DNA of 38,082 nt, from the NCBI GenBank assembly GCA_021785695.1, contig JAJYEQ010000004.1, positions 75,840-113,921 of the forward strand, given 5' to 3'. Both the position numbers and the translations under genes were made by a program. Source of the DNA: Actinomycetes bacterium (GTDB taxonomy: Bacteria > Actinomycetota > Acidimicrobiia > Acidimicrobiales > RAAP-2). The notes beneath the pieces are model-generated. The model saw nothing but the letters and a program-made list of their open reading frames with translations, had not been told where the DNA came from and did no database searches. Shown here piece by piece: positions 15,589 through 22,690 of this stretch. Numbering within the stretch: position 1 is the stretch's first letter; every line of letters starts with the position of its first letter.

Positions 15589-16788
15589 CTAGGGCAGGCC
15601 GACGTAGCCGTTCTGCATCTTCCACAGGAAGTACTTCTCGAAGCCCAGCTTCATCAGATGCGCCTGGGGACCCGGGATCAGGACCCCGTGCTGGCGCGGG
15701 GGCAGCATCTTGTCGGCCAGGATCACGACGCCGTTGTTGCCCGCATCCATCACGCACACCGCGGGCATGTCCCCGAAGGCCTTCTCGGCGCTCGGCTCGC
15801 GACCCCGCACCTGGGCGGCGATGTTGGTCGCGGCCACGTGCGCCATGGCCTCGGTGGGAAAGCCGGTCTTGGGCACGCCGACGGGCGTCGGCGTGTGCCA
15901 GGGAGCGCTCACCGCGGCGGCGATGCCGATCGCGTAGACGTTGTCGAAGTCGCGGCTCTGATAGGTCGGGCGCACCGGCACGTAGCCGCGGGCGTCCCCG
16001 AGCCCGCTGCGTGCGACCACCTCCTGGCCCAGGAACGGCGGGATCGCCATGGTCAGGCGAGCCGGCAGCGTCTCCCCGCTGGCCAGCACCACGCCATCGT
16101 CCTTGACCGCGGCGATCGAGGTGTCGACGATCGCCCGGATGCCCTCCTTCTTCAGGAACATCCCGAGGAGCGCCTCCCCGTGGGGCAGCCCCCCGATGCC
16201 GAAGTGCCCGAGGAAGGGCTCTGAGGTCACGAAGGTGAGGGGAACCTGGCGGCGCAGTCGCGCCCGGCGCACGTGGTAGCTGGCGTTGAAGAGGAACTCG
16301 TAGGCCGCGCCAAAGCAGCTGGCCCCCTGGGTGGCGACGACGACGAGCGGTCCGGGGTCGTTGAGCAGTTGCGTCCACGCGCTGGCCGTGGCCACGGCGT
16401 CGCGCAGGGTGGTGATGGTGTGCGCCGGGCCGTTCGGCCCCAGTCCGGGCACCACGTCGAAGTCGTTGCGGTAGCCGGTGGCCACGACGAGGTAGTCGTA
16501 TTCGTAGGTGGCGCCCGCCTCGACCCTCTGGTGCTCGGTGTCGATCCGCGTCGCGGCGGCCTCGACGAACTCGATGCCGTAGCGCTCGAGCACCGGGGCG
16601 ACGCTGAAGGTGACGTCGCTGGCGGTCCGCTTGCCGAAGGGCAGCCAGATGAGCGAGGGATTGAAGACGAACTGCCCACTCGGCGAGATCACGGTGACCT
16701 GGGCCGCCGACTCGAGCTCGCGCTGGATCGCCAGCGCGGCGGTCAGTCCCGCGAAACTACTGCCCAGGATCAGAACTTTCGGCGTCAT
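15589..16788 (-). CDS. Sulfide:quinone oxidoreductase-like flavoprotein
   Basis: SQR oxidises sulfide to polysulfide or persulfide and reduces membrane quinone. The 399-residue protein has an N-terminal FAD motif (GSSFAG, 9-14), the ATG-containing VVATGYRNDF, and TQGASCFGAAYEF with Cys158. A second cysteine, Cys345, lies in AVCVMDAGNNG. These match the two redox-active cysteines of SQR (Cys160 and Cys356 in Acidithiobacillus numbering). The third, flavin-linked cysteine (Cys128) is not present; the region reads AHTITTLRDA. The C-terminal KYFLWKMQNGYVGLP is amphipathic, as in membrane-bound SQRs. ATG 16788 has a strong GAGGGGG site. The gene is convergent with the dsrE end of the operon (18-base gap), a fitting functional neighbour. 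NDH-2-like activity is an alternative. Confidence 0.8.
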   Translation of the reverse strand: MTPKVLILGSSFAGLTAALAIQRELESAAQVTVISPSGQFVFNPSLIWLPFGKRTASDVTFSVAPVLERYGIEFVEAAATRIDTEHQRVEAGATYEYDYLVVATGYRNDFDVVPGLGPNGPAHTITTLRDAVATASAWTQLLNDPGPLVVVATQGASCFGAAYEFLFNASYHVRRARLRRQVPLTFVTSEPFLGHFGIGGLPHGEALLGMFLKKEGIRAIVDTSIAAVKDDGVVLASGETLPARLTMAIPPFLGQEVVARSGLGDARGYVPVRPTYQSRDFDNVYAIGIAAAVSAPWHTPTPVGVPKTGFPTEAMAHVAATNIAAQVRGREPSAEKAFGDMPAVCVMDAGNNGVVILADKMLPPRQHGVLIPGPQAHLMKLGFEKYFLWKMQNGYVGLP

Positions 16789-16898
16789 CGGGCCCCCTCG
16801 ACTCCACCATCACTGTGCCCCCACCCTGGCACCAGAGCCGCCGCCGGTCAAGGGCGGGCCGACTCGCGCCTCCCCGCGAGACGTGACAGGCTGGCTCC

Positions 16899-17411
16899 GT
16901 GCGCGAGCCCCGGATAGTGACCACGCGGGCGCTCGGGCCCGACTTCGCGGTCGGGCCCGCCGAGCGCTACTTCGAGGACTACGTTCCCGGTGCGCTCTAC
17001 GAGTACGGCGAGCGCACGGTCAGCGAGCGCGAGATCATCGAGTTCGCGACGGCCTTTGATCCCCAAGACTTCCACGTGGACGCCGCTGGAGCGGCGGCCG
17101 GTCCCTTCGGCGGGCTCATCGCCAGCGGCCTTCACTCGGCCGCCCTCGCCATGCGGCTGCTCACCGACCACTACATCTCCTGGGTGGCCAGCCTCGGGTC
17201 ACCGGGGCTCGACGCCCTCACCTGGCCCGCACCCTTGCGTCCCGGGGACCGGGTGCGCCTGCGCGCCCAGGTGCTTGAGGCGCGCGGGTCCGCCTCCAAG
17301 CCGGAGCGCGGCATCGTACGCACGCGCGTGCAGCTGCTCACCGACCGTGACGCCATCGTCGTCGAGACGACGATGGCCAACCTTTTGGCGCGGCGCCCGT
17401 CGTCGCCGTAG
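16899..17411 (+). CDS. MaoC-like (R)-specific enoyl-CoA hydratase
   Basis: The 170-residue hotdog-fold protein has an N-terminal YFEDYVPGALYEYGERTVSE in segments typical of MaoC proteins and the hydratase-2 signature DPQDFHVDAAGA followed by PFGGLIASGLHSAALAMRL. The Asp and His of this motif are the catalytic pair in the family. It probably hydrates trans-2-enoyl-CoA or a related acyl thioester in the cytoplasm. The GTG at 16899 is the first start in frame with the domain. It is divergent from the SQR-like gene with 110 bases between, and followed by a long non-coding gap, so it appears monocistronic. Confidence 0.85.
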   Translation: MREPRIVTTRALGPDFAVGPAERYFEDYVPGALYEYGERTVSEREIIEFATAFDPQDFHVDAAGAAAGPFGGLIASGLHSAALAMRLLTDHYISWVASLGSPGLDALTWPAPLRPGDRVRLRAQVLEARGSASKPERGIVRTRVQLLTDRDAIVVETTMANLLARRPSSP

Positions 17412-17923
17412 GGAAACGGGATCGAGGGTCGGCGCGTCCGCTGGTGGAGCGAGGATCTGGGAACGGGTGCGGGAGGGTGGTGGCCGTCAGGCTCTGGCGG
17501 CCCGGGGCATTGGCTCGAGGGTGCTGGCGAGCCCGAGCGGGGTGGCTGCGGGCAGTGGCGGAGCCTCCCGGAGCGGCACCGTCGAGGTCGCCAGCTCGGG
17601 TGCCGGCCTGGCCGGCGCGTGCGTTCGCACGTGCCGGCCGGCCCAGGGCCCGGGCGTGGCGTTTCGGGTGACGACGACGCCCTCGGGTCACTTCCGGTCC
17701 ACCGCACGGGTGCCCGGCCGCTGGACCATGACCCTGTGCATTGCCGCTCACCGGTCCGGTCGCGGGCCCAGCGCTCCGGTCGGTGCGCGCGGGTCGCGCC
17801 AGCGCTGCGGGGCGGGTGCGCCTGCCCGGAGCCGCGACCGCGCGCCGTCGGGATACCGAGGGCAGTCATCGCCGAGCCTCCCTGAAGTAGGGTGGCCGCA
17901 ACAGCGAGCATCGAGGGGGATCC
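17412..17923. other. 512-bp stretch without convincing gene
   Basis: Several frames are open on both strands, but their products are low-complexity Arg/Pro/Gly/Ser-rich and lack domains, and the base pattern lacks the clear third-position GC bias of neighbours. It holds the hairpin at 17610-17639. The last part must contain the promoter and ribosome site of the acyl-CoA synthetase gene. A decayed gene or a structured RNA are both possible. Confidence 0.5.
17610..17639. other. Strong hairpin (13-bp stem, 4-base loop) in the non-coding gap
   Basis: GGCCGGCGCGTGC (17610-17622), loop GTTC, and GCACGTGCCGGCC (17627-17639) pair over 13 positions with one G-U wobble; two more outer pairs are possible. 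There is no T-run after it, so it is not a typical intrinsic terminator. It lies about 200 bases after the MaoC stop and 285 before the next start. Confidence 0.6.
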
Positions 17924-19930
17924 ATGGGGACTGATCCGAACGCCACGACCGGAGCTGACGAGCACGCCGCGGGCCTCAGCGACCTGCCCCCCATGGTGCG
18001 TGACAGCTATCTCGTCGCACCGCCCCACGGGGCGTCCGGCCGCCTGCCGGTGGCCACGACGGCGCAGTACCGGGACCTCTACGCCCGCTCACTGGGCGAT
18101 CTCGGCGCCTACTGGGCTTCGGTGGCGGCCGACTTCGAGTGGATGGAGGGGTGGCCGCCGGTGCCGCCGCTCCAGGGCGACCTGGCCGAGGGGTTCTCGT
18201 TCTTCCCGGGTGCGCGCGGCAACGTCAGCGTCAACTGCGTGGACCGCCACGCGCGCACCGCTCCGGACCGCGTGGCCATCCACTGGATCGGGGAGGACGG
18301 CGCCCGGCGCTCGTGGACCTACCGCGAGTTCGCCGACCAGACGGCGCGCTTCGCCCAGGTGCTGCTCGACTTCGGGGTGCGCCAGGGCGACGTGGTCGCG
18401 GTGTACCTGCCTAACCTGCTCGAGACCTTCGCCGTGGTCCACGGGTGCCTGCGCATCGGCGCTGTCTACAACATCGTGTTCTCCGGCTTCTCGCCCGCGG
18501 CCCTGGCCGATCGCGTGATCGACACCGGGGCCAAGGTGGTCGTGACGGCCGACGAGACGTTCCGGCGCGGTCGGGCGATCCCCCTCAAGGCGACCCTGGA
18601 CCAGGTGCTGCCCGAGTTGACGAGCGTCGAGCACGTGATCGTCGTGCGGCGCAGTGGCAATCCCGAGGTGCCCATGAGCGCGCCGCGCGACCGCTACTAC
18701 GACGAGGTCATCGCCGCCACCCCGCAGGGAGCCGACCCGGTGGCCCTGGAGGCCAACGACCCGGGCTTCATCATCTACACCAGTGGCACGAGTGCCAAGC
18801 CCAAGGGCCTCGTCCACAGCGGGCTCGGCTTCCTGACCGGCGCGTACCACAACGTGCGCTACGCGCTGGACCTGGGTCCCGACGACGTCTACTGGTGCAC
18901 CGCGGACTGCGGGTGGCTCACGTTCCCGATCTTCGAGCTCATCGGCGCCACGGCGCACGGGGCGACGATGCTGGCGACCGAGGGCGCCCTCGACTACCCG
19001 ACGCCCGACCGGTTCTACGCGCTGCTGGCCGAGTACCACGTGACCAAGGTCTTCACGGCGCCCACGGTGCTGCGGATGCTGGCCCGCCACGGGGCCGAGT
19101 TGCCCGCGCGCTTCGACCTGTCGGACCTGCGCCTCATCGCGCTGGTCGGCGAGCCGCTCGACGCCACGACCTGGACGTGGGTGCGCGACCACGTAGGTGA
19201 CGGCTCGGTCGAGATCAACAACACCTACGGGCAAAGCGAGACCGGCTCGGCGTGGACCTCGTCGCTGGTCGGGGTGACCGAGGCCAAGCCTGGGTCGTGC
19301 GGGGTGGCCCTGCCGGGCCACGCCTACGCCATCGTGAACGAGGACGGTGCCCCGGTGAGCGGGGGCGAGGCCGGCTACCTGACGATCACGGCGCCGTTCC
19401 CGACGCTGTTCCGCGGCATCTGGCGTGACCCCGAGCGCTACCGCACCCAGTACTTCACGCGCTTTGGCGCCCATCGCTACGACAGCGCCGACGCGGCCAT
19501 CGAGGACGGTGACCACCACGTGTGGGTGGTCGGGCGCGTCGACGACGTCATCAACGTGGCCGCCCACCGCCTGTCCACCATGGAGATGGAGAGCGCCCTG
19601 CTCACGACCCCGGGCGTCGCCGAGGCCGCCGTGATCGGCGTGGCCGACGACGTCAAGGGGCAGGTCCCCGAGGCCTTCGTGACCCTGACGGCGAACGCGG
19701 GCGATGTCAGCGAGGAGCAGCTCAGCGCCCGGCTGGTCGAGGCCATCGGGCCCATCGCGCGCCCGCGCCGCGTCCACGTGCTCTCCACCATGCCGCGCAC
19801 CCGCAGCGGGAAGATCGTGCGCCGCCTGCTGAAGGAGCTGGTGGTCGACGGTCACGCCCGCGGCGACACCAGCGGGCTCGAGGATGCCGACGTCCTGGCC
19901 CAACTCGAGCGTGAGCTGGGCCAGGGGTAG
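17924..19930 (+). CDS. Acetyl-CoA synthetase-like AMP-forming acyl-CoA synthetase
   Basis: Activates a carboxylate to its acyl-CoA through an acyl-AMP intermediate. The 668-residue protein has Acs order: N-terminal WASVAADFEWMEGW-type segment, P-loop YTSGTSAKPKG (285-295), WCTADCGWLT (324-333), the core motif NTYGQSETG (433-441), and the C-terminal PRTRSGKI with the catalytic, acetylatable Lys630. In acetate-specific Acs the core reads DTWWQTETGG, and its second Trp closes the acetyl pocket; here Gly436 stands there and the WVTGH region is WLTFP. The substrate is therefore probably larger than acetate (propionate, butyrate, hydroxy- or oxo-acids). ATG 17924 has a GAGGGGG site. It is convergent with padR, nine bases away. 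Confidence 0.88.
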   Translation: MGTDPNATTGADEHAAGLSDLPPMVRDSYLVAPPHGASGRLPVATTAQYRDLYARSLGDLGAYWASVAADFEWMEGWPPVPPLQGDLAEGFSFFPGARGNVSVNCVDRHARTAPDRVAIHWIGEDGARRSWTYREFADQTARFAQVLLDFGVRQGDVVAVYLPNLLETFAVVHGCLRIGAVYNIVFSGFSPAALADRVIDTGAKVVVTADETFRRGRAIPLKATLDQVLPELTSVEHVIVVRRSGNPEVPMSAPRDRYYDEVIAATPQGADPVALEANDPGFIIYTSGTSAKPKGLVHSGLGFLTGAYHNVRYALDLGPDDVYWCTADCGWLTFPIFELIGATAHGATMLATEGALDYPTPDRFYALLAEYHVTKVFTAPTVLRMLARHGAELPARFDLSDLRLIALVGEPLDATTWTWVRDHVGDGSVEINNTYGQSETGSAWTSSLVGVTEAKPGSCGVALPGHAYAIVNEDGAPVSGGEAGYLTITAPFPTLFRGIWRDPERYRTQYFTRFGAHRYDSADAAIEDGDHHVWVVGRVDDVINVAAHRLSTMEMESALLTTPGVAEAAVIGVADDVKGQVPEAFVTLTANAGDVSEEQLSARLVEAIGPIARPRRVHVLSTMPRTRSGKIVRRLLKELVVDGHARGDTSGLEDADVLAQLERELGQG

Positions 19931-19939
19931 CGCCGGCGG

Positions 19940-20545
19940 CTACTGGTCGGCCTCGGCCAGCATGGCGTAGAGCGCTCGTCGCGCCTCGGCCAGGACCGCC
20001 GTGCCGCGCTCGACCTGGGCCTCGGACCCAGCCATCAGGACCTGGCGCGAGGCCAGGATCACCTGGCGCATCGTCACCATGAGCTCGCGCGCCGGCCCGC
20101 CGAGGTCCTCGGCGGCGTCCTCCCAGGGACGACCGAGCTCCTCGCGCTTCTCGGCCACCAGGGCGCTGCCCGCGGGCGTGAGGCGGAAGGTGCGCCCGGA
20201 CCCCGACGGGACGGTCTCGATCAGGCCCTCGTCCTCGAGCTGCTGGAGCACCGGGTAGACCGAGCCCGGACTCGGTCGCCAGGCCTCGTGGGAGCGCTCG
20301 GTCAGCTCCTGGATGATCTGGTAGCCGTTGCGGGGCTCCTCTTCGAGCACCAGGAGGAGCGCCGCGCGCACGTCGCCGCGGCGCTGGCGCCCCCGCCCGC
20401 GCGGGCGGCCGTGCCCGTGGGCGAAGGGTCCGCCGAAGGGGCCGAAAGGACCGCCGAAGGGTCCCATCGCGCCGCGCCGGCCCGGACCGCGGCGGGGCCG
20501 ACCGGGATCGCCCAGGTCGTCGGGTTCGTGAAAGTGGTCGTGCAT
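19940..20545 (-). CDS. PadR-family transcriptional regulator with Gly/Pro/Phe-rich N-terminus
   Basis: A 201-residue cytoplasmic repressor. An unusual N-terminal segment has charged residues followed by GPFGGPFGPFGGPF repeats and a His/Arg-rich stretch. The PadR winged helix then spans roughly residues 55-130 (RAALLLVLEEEPRNGYQI, PSPGSVYPVLQQLEDEGLI, SGRTFRLT). A C-terminal helix (VTMRQVILASRQVLMA) suits dimerisation. ATG 20545 is preferred to an upstream frame start at 20608 because the longer form would run through the promoter and palindrome, and a GAGGAG site precedes ATG 20545. It is divergent from the thioesterase gene across a shared palindromic promoter, so autoregulation and control of the thioesterase are likely. 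Confidence 0.87.
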   Translation of the reverse strand: MHDHFHEPDDLGDPGRPRRGPGRRGAMGPFGGPFGPFGGPFAHGHGRPRGRGRQRRGDVRAALLLVLEEEPRNGYQIIQELTERSHEAWRPSPGSVYPVLQQLEDEGLIETVPSGSGRTFRLTPAGSALVAEKREELGRPWEDAAEDLGGPARELMVTMRQVILASRQVLMAGSEAQVERGTAVLAEARRALYAMLAEADQ

Positions 20546-20571
20546 GGCACTCCTCTGCCTCGTCAGTGTGT

Positions 20572-20600
20572 TTGAGAGTATAGCGATATATCGGTATAGG
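20572..20600 (+). promoter_or_regulatory. Divergent promoter for the thioesterase gene sharing the PadR palindrome
   Basis: On the plus strand TTGAGA (20572-20577), 17 bases and TATAGG (20595-20600) form a plausible promoter. Transcription would begin near 20607, about 34 bases before the thioesterase ATG. The palindrome at 20579-20598 covers the spacer and reaches the -10 box. Confidence 0.5.
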
Positions 20601-20604
20601 TCAA
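20577..20604 (-). promoter_or_regulatory. padR promoter overlapping a 20-bp near-perfect palindrome
   Basis: On the minus strand TTGACC (20604-20599), a 16-base spacer and TATACT (20582-20577) make a near-consensus sigma70-type promoter for padR. The palindrome at 20579-20598 (two mismatched positions in 20, core CGATATATCG) fills the spacer and overlaps the -10 box, so a bound repressor would block it. This is the AT-richest spot in the area. Confidence 0.7.
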
Positions 20605-20640
20605 TCACGGGCGACGGGCCGCCCGCGCCGGTCGCCTACC

Positions 20641-21132
20641 ATGCGTGACGTGACACCATCAGACGACCGGGCCTTCCAGGACTTCTATCCCGAGCACCTC
20701 GCCCACTGCTACGGGTGTGGGCGCCTGAACGAGCACGGCTACCGCCTGGCCACCCGGTGGGACGGCGAGGAGTCGGTGACGCGCTTCACCCCCGCGCCGT
20801 ACCACACCGCGATCCCCGGCGTCGTCTACGGCGGCCTCCTGGCCTCGATCATCGACTGCCACTCGACGGGCACGGCCGCCGCCGCCCTCTACCGGGCCGA
20901 GGGCCGCGCCCTGGACTCGGCGCCCCCGCACCGCTGCGTCACGGGCCAGTTGCTCGTGCGCTATCGCCAGCCCACGCCGCTCGGTCCGCCCCTGGAGGTG
21001 CGCGGCGTCGTGACGGCCGTCGCGGGCCGCCGCGTCACCGTGGCCTCACGGGTCCTGGTCGCCGGGACGCTCACCGTGGAGGCCGAGGTCATCGCCTTCG
21101 AGATGCCCGAGGACTTCTGGGTGCCGCAGTGA
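20641..21132 (+). CDS. PaaI-like hotdog thioesterase
   Basis: A 163-residue hotdog protein of the PaaI/acyl-CoA thioesterase group. It has CYGCGRLNEHGYRL, a short Cys-rich N-terminal element common in this subgroup, VVYGGLLASIIDCHSTGTAAA, which holds the conserved HGG-like region (here YGG) and the Asp of the active-site helix, and a C-terminal strand pair. It would hydrolyse an acyl- or aryl-CoA in the cytoplasm. ATG 20641 is used; GTG 20650 is an alternative. No Shine-Dalgarno sequence is evident, so initiation may be weak. It is divergent from padR and 98 bases upstream of the aldehyde dehydrogenase gene. Confidence 0.82.
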   Translation: MRDVTPSDDRAFQDFYPEHLAHCYGCGRLNEHGYRLATRWDGEESVTRFTPAPYHTAIPGVVYGGLLASIIDCHSTGTAAAALYRAEGRALDSAPPHRCVTGQLLVRYRQPTPLGPPLEVRGVVTAVAGRRVTVASRVLVAGTLTVEAEVIAFEMPEDFWVPQ

Positions 21133-21230
21133 AAATCGTTCGCCGACCCGAGTTCGCACGCCCCGCAGCGACCGACTAGAGATAGTGAGTGGGCGCGCGA
21201 GGTGGCGGGCCCCTTCAGAGAGGAAGAGAC

Positions 21231-22595
21231 ATGTCGTTCACGTCCGTCAACCCGGCCACGGGCGAGGTGGTCGCGGAGTTCGCGTCCCACACGCCCGAGC
21301 AGATCGAGGCGGCCCTGGCGCTGTCGGCGGCCACGTTTCGCTCGTGGCGCCAGACGCCCTTCGCGGACCGCGGTGCGCTGATGAACGCGGCGGCCACGAT
21401 CCTGGAGGACGAGGTCGTCGAGATCGGCGCCATGCTGACCAGCGAGATGGGCAAGACCCACGCCCAGGCCCAAGGCGAGGTGCTCAAGTGCGCCAAGACC
21501 ATGCGCTACTACGCCGAGCACGCCGAGGCGATGCTGGCCACCGAGATCATCGCCTCGCCGGCCAGCCACAGCGGTGTGCGCTACGAGCCGCTCGGCCCGG
21601 TGCTGGCCGTGATGCCCTGGAACTTCGCCCTCTGGCAGGCGATCCGCTTCGCGGCGCCCGCGATCATGGCGGGCAACGTCGGCATCCTCAAACACGCGCA
21701 CAACGTGCCGCGCTCGGCCAACTTCCTCCAGGAGCTCTTCGCCCGGGCGGGCTTCCCCGCGGGCGTGTTCATCAACCTGTTCATGGGCCACGCCGACCTG
21801 GCCCGGCTGATCGCCGATGACCGCATCGCCGCCGTCACGCTCACGGGCTCGGAGACCGCCGGACAGATCGTCGCGTCCCAGGCCGGCTCAGCGCTCAAGA
21901 AGTGCGTGCTCGAGCTGGGCGGCTCTGACGCCTTCATCGTGGCTGGCTCGGCCGACATGGCCGTCACCGTGCCCGCCGCGGTCACCGCGCGCACCCAGAA
22001 CAATGGTCAGAGCTGCATCGCCTCCAAGCGGTTCATCGTGGTGCGCGAGCGCGCCGACGAATTCATCGACGCCTTCACCGCGGCCATGGGCCAGGTGACC
22101 GTCGGGGACCCGATGGACCCGGCGTCGGGGATGGGACCGCTGGTCAGCCAGGAGCAGCGCGAGCAGCTGCACGCCCAGGTGCAGGACTCGGTGGCCAAGG
22201 GCGCCGTCGTGCGCACCGGTGGCACCATGCTGGAGGGCGCGGGCTACTACTACGCACCGACCGTCTTGACCAACGTGCCCCGCGACACCCGGGCGGGATG
22301 TGAGGAGCTGTTCGGTCCCGTCGCCGTGGTCGAGGTCGTCGAGGACCTCGACGAGGCGATCGCCGTGGCCAACTCCACGCCCTGGGGCCTCGGTGGCTCG
22401 ATCTGGGCGACCGACCGGGGCGAGATCGATCGCGCCATCGAGGGTGTCGAGGCCGGCATGGTCTTTGCCAACGCCCTGGTCGCCTCGACCCCCGAGCTGC
22501 CCTTCGGCGGCATCAAGAAGTCCGGCTATGGCCGCGAGCTCTCGGTGCTCGGCATCCGCGAGTTCACGAACGCCAAGACCTTCTACATCGCCTAG
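21231..22595 (+). CDS. NAD(P)-dependent aldehyde dehydrogenase, succinate-semialdehyde dehydrogenase type
   Basis: Oxidises an aldehyde to the acid with NAD(P)+. The 454-residue protein is typical of the Sad/GabD-like branch: NPATGEVV at the N-terminus, MPWNFALWQAIRF, GSETAG (207-212) for cofactor binding, the catalytic Glu228 in LELGGSDAF, and the nucleophile Cys262 in NNGQSCIASKR. It ends with the branch's PFGGIKKSGYGRELS and GIREFTNAKTF. Succinate semialdehyde is the best-known substrate in this group but others are possible. ATG 21231 follows a strong AGAGGAAGAG site. A strong hairpin two bases after the stop probably ends the transcript. The nearby CoA-transferase and acyl-CoA synthetase could act on related C4 acids. 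Confidence 0.88.
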   Translation: MSFTSVNPATGEVVAEFASHTPEQIEAALALSAATFRSWRQTPFADRGALMNAAATILEDEVVEIGAMLTSEMGKTHAQAQGEVLKCAKTMRYYAEHAEAMLATEIIASPASHSGVRYEPLGPVLAVMPWNFALWQAIRFAAPAIMAGNVGILKHAHNVPRSANFLQELFARAGFPAGVFINLFMGHADLARLIADDRIAAVTLTGSETAGQIVASQAGSALKKCVLELGGSDAFIVAGSADMAVTVPAAVTARTQNNGQSCIASKRFIVVRERADEFIDAFTAAMGQVTVGDPMDPASGMGPLVSQEQREQLHAQVQDSVAKGAVVRTGGTMLEGAGYYYAPTVLTNVPRDTRAGCEELFGPVAVVEVVEDLDEAIAVANSTPWGLGGSIWATDRGEIDRAIEGVEAGMVFANALVASTPELPFGGIKKSGYGRELSVLGIREFTNAKTFYIA

Positions 22596-22596
22596 C

Positions 22597-22630
22597 GAGC
22601 GGGGGCCCGCTGATCGCGGCGCCCCCGCTC
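22597..22630 (+). terminator. Terminator-like hairpin after the aldehyde dehydrogenase gene
   Basis: GAGCGGGGG (22597-22605) pairs with CCCCCGCTC (22622-22630), and inside the loop CCGC pairs with GCGG around TGATC, giving a long stem right after the stop codon. No T-run follows, as is common in high-GC actinobacteria. Confidence 0.6.
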
Positions 22631-22690
22631 ACCACCCGTGCGGGGGGCGCGAGGGCGCGCATCGCCCGGTGGGGTCGCTCACGCTGACGC

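Noticed and set aside
20400..20470. Short direct repeats that could suggest a repeat array
   Set aside because: They encode the Gly-Pro-Phe repeats of the PadR N-terminus; irregular, with no spacers of CRISPR type.
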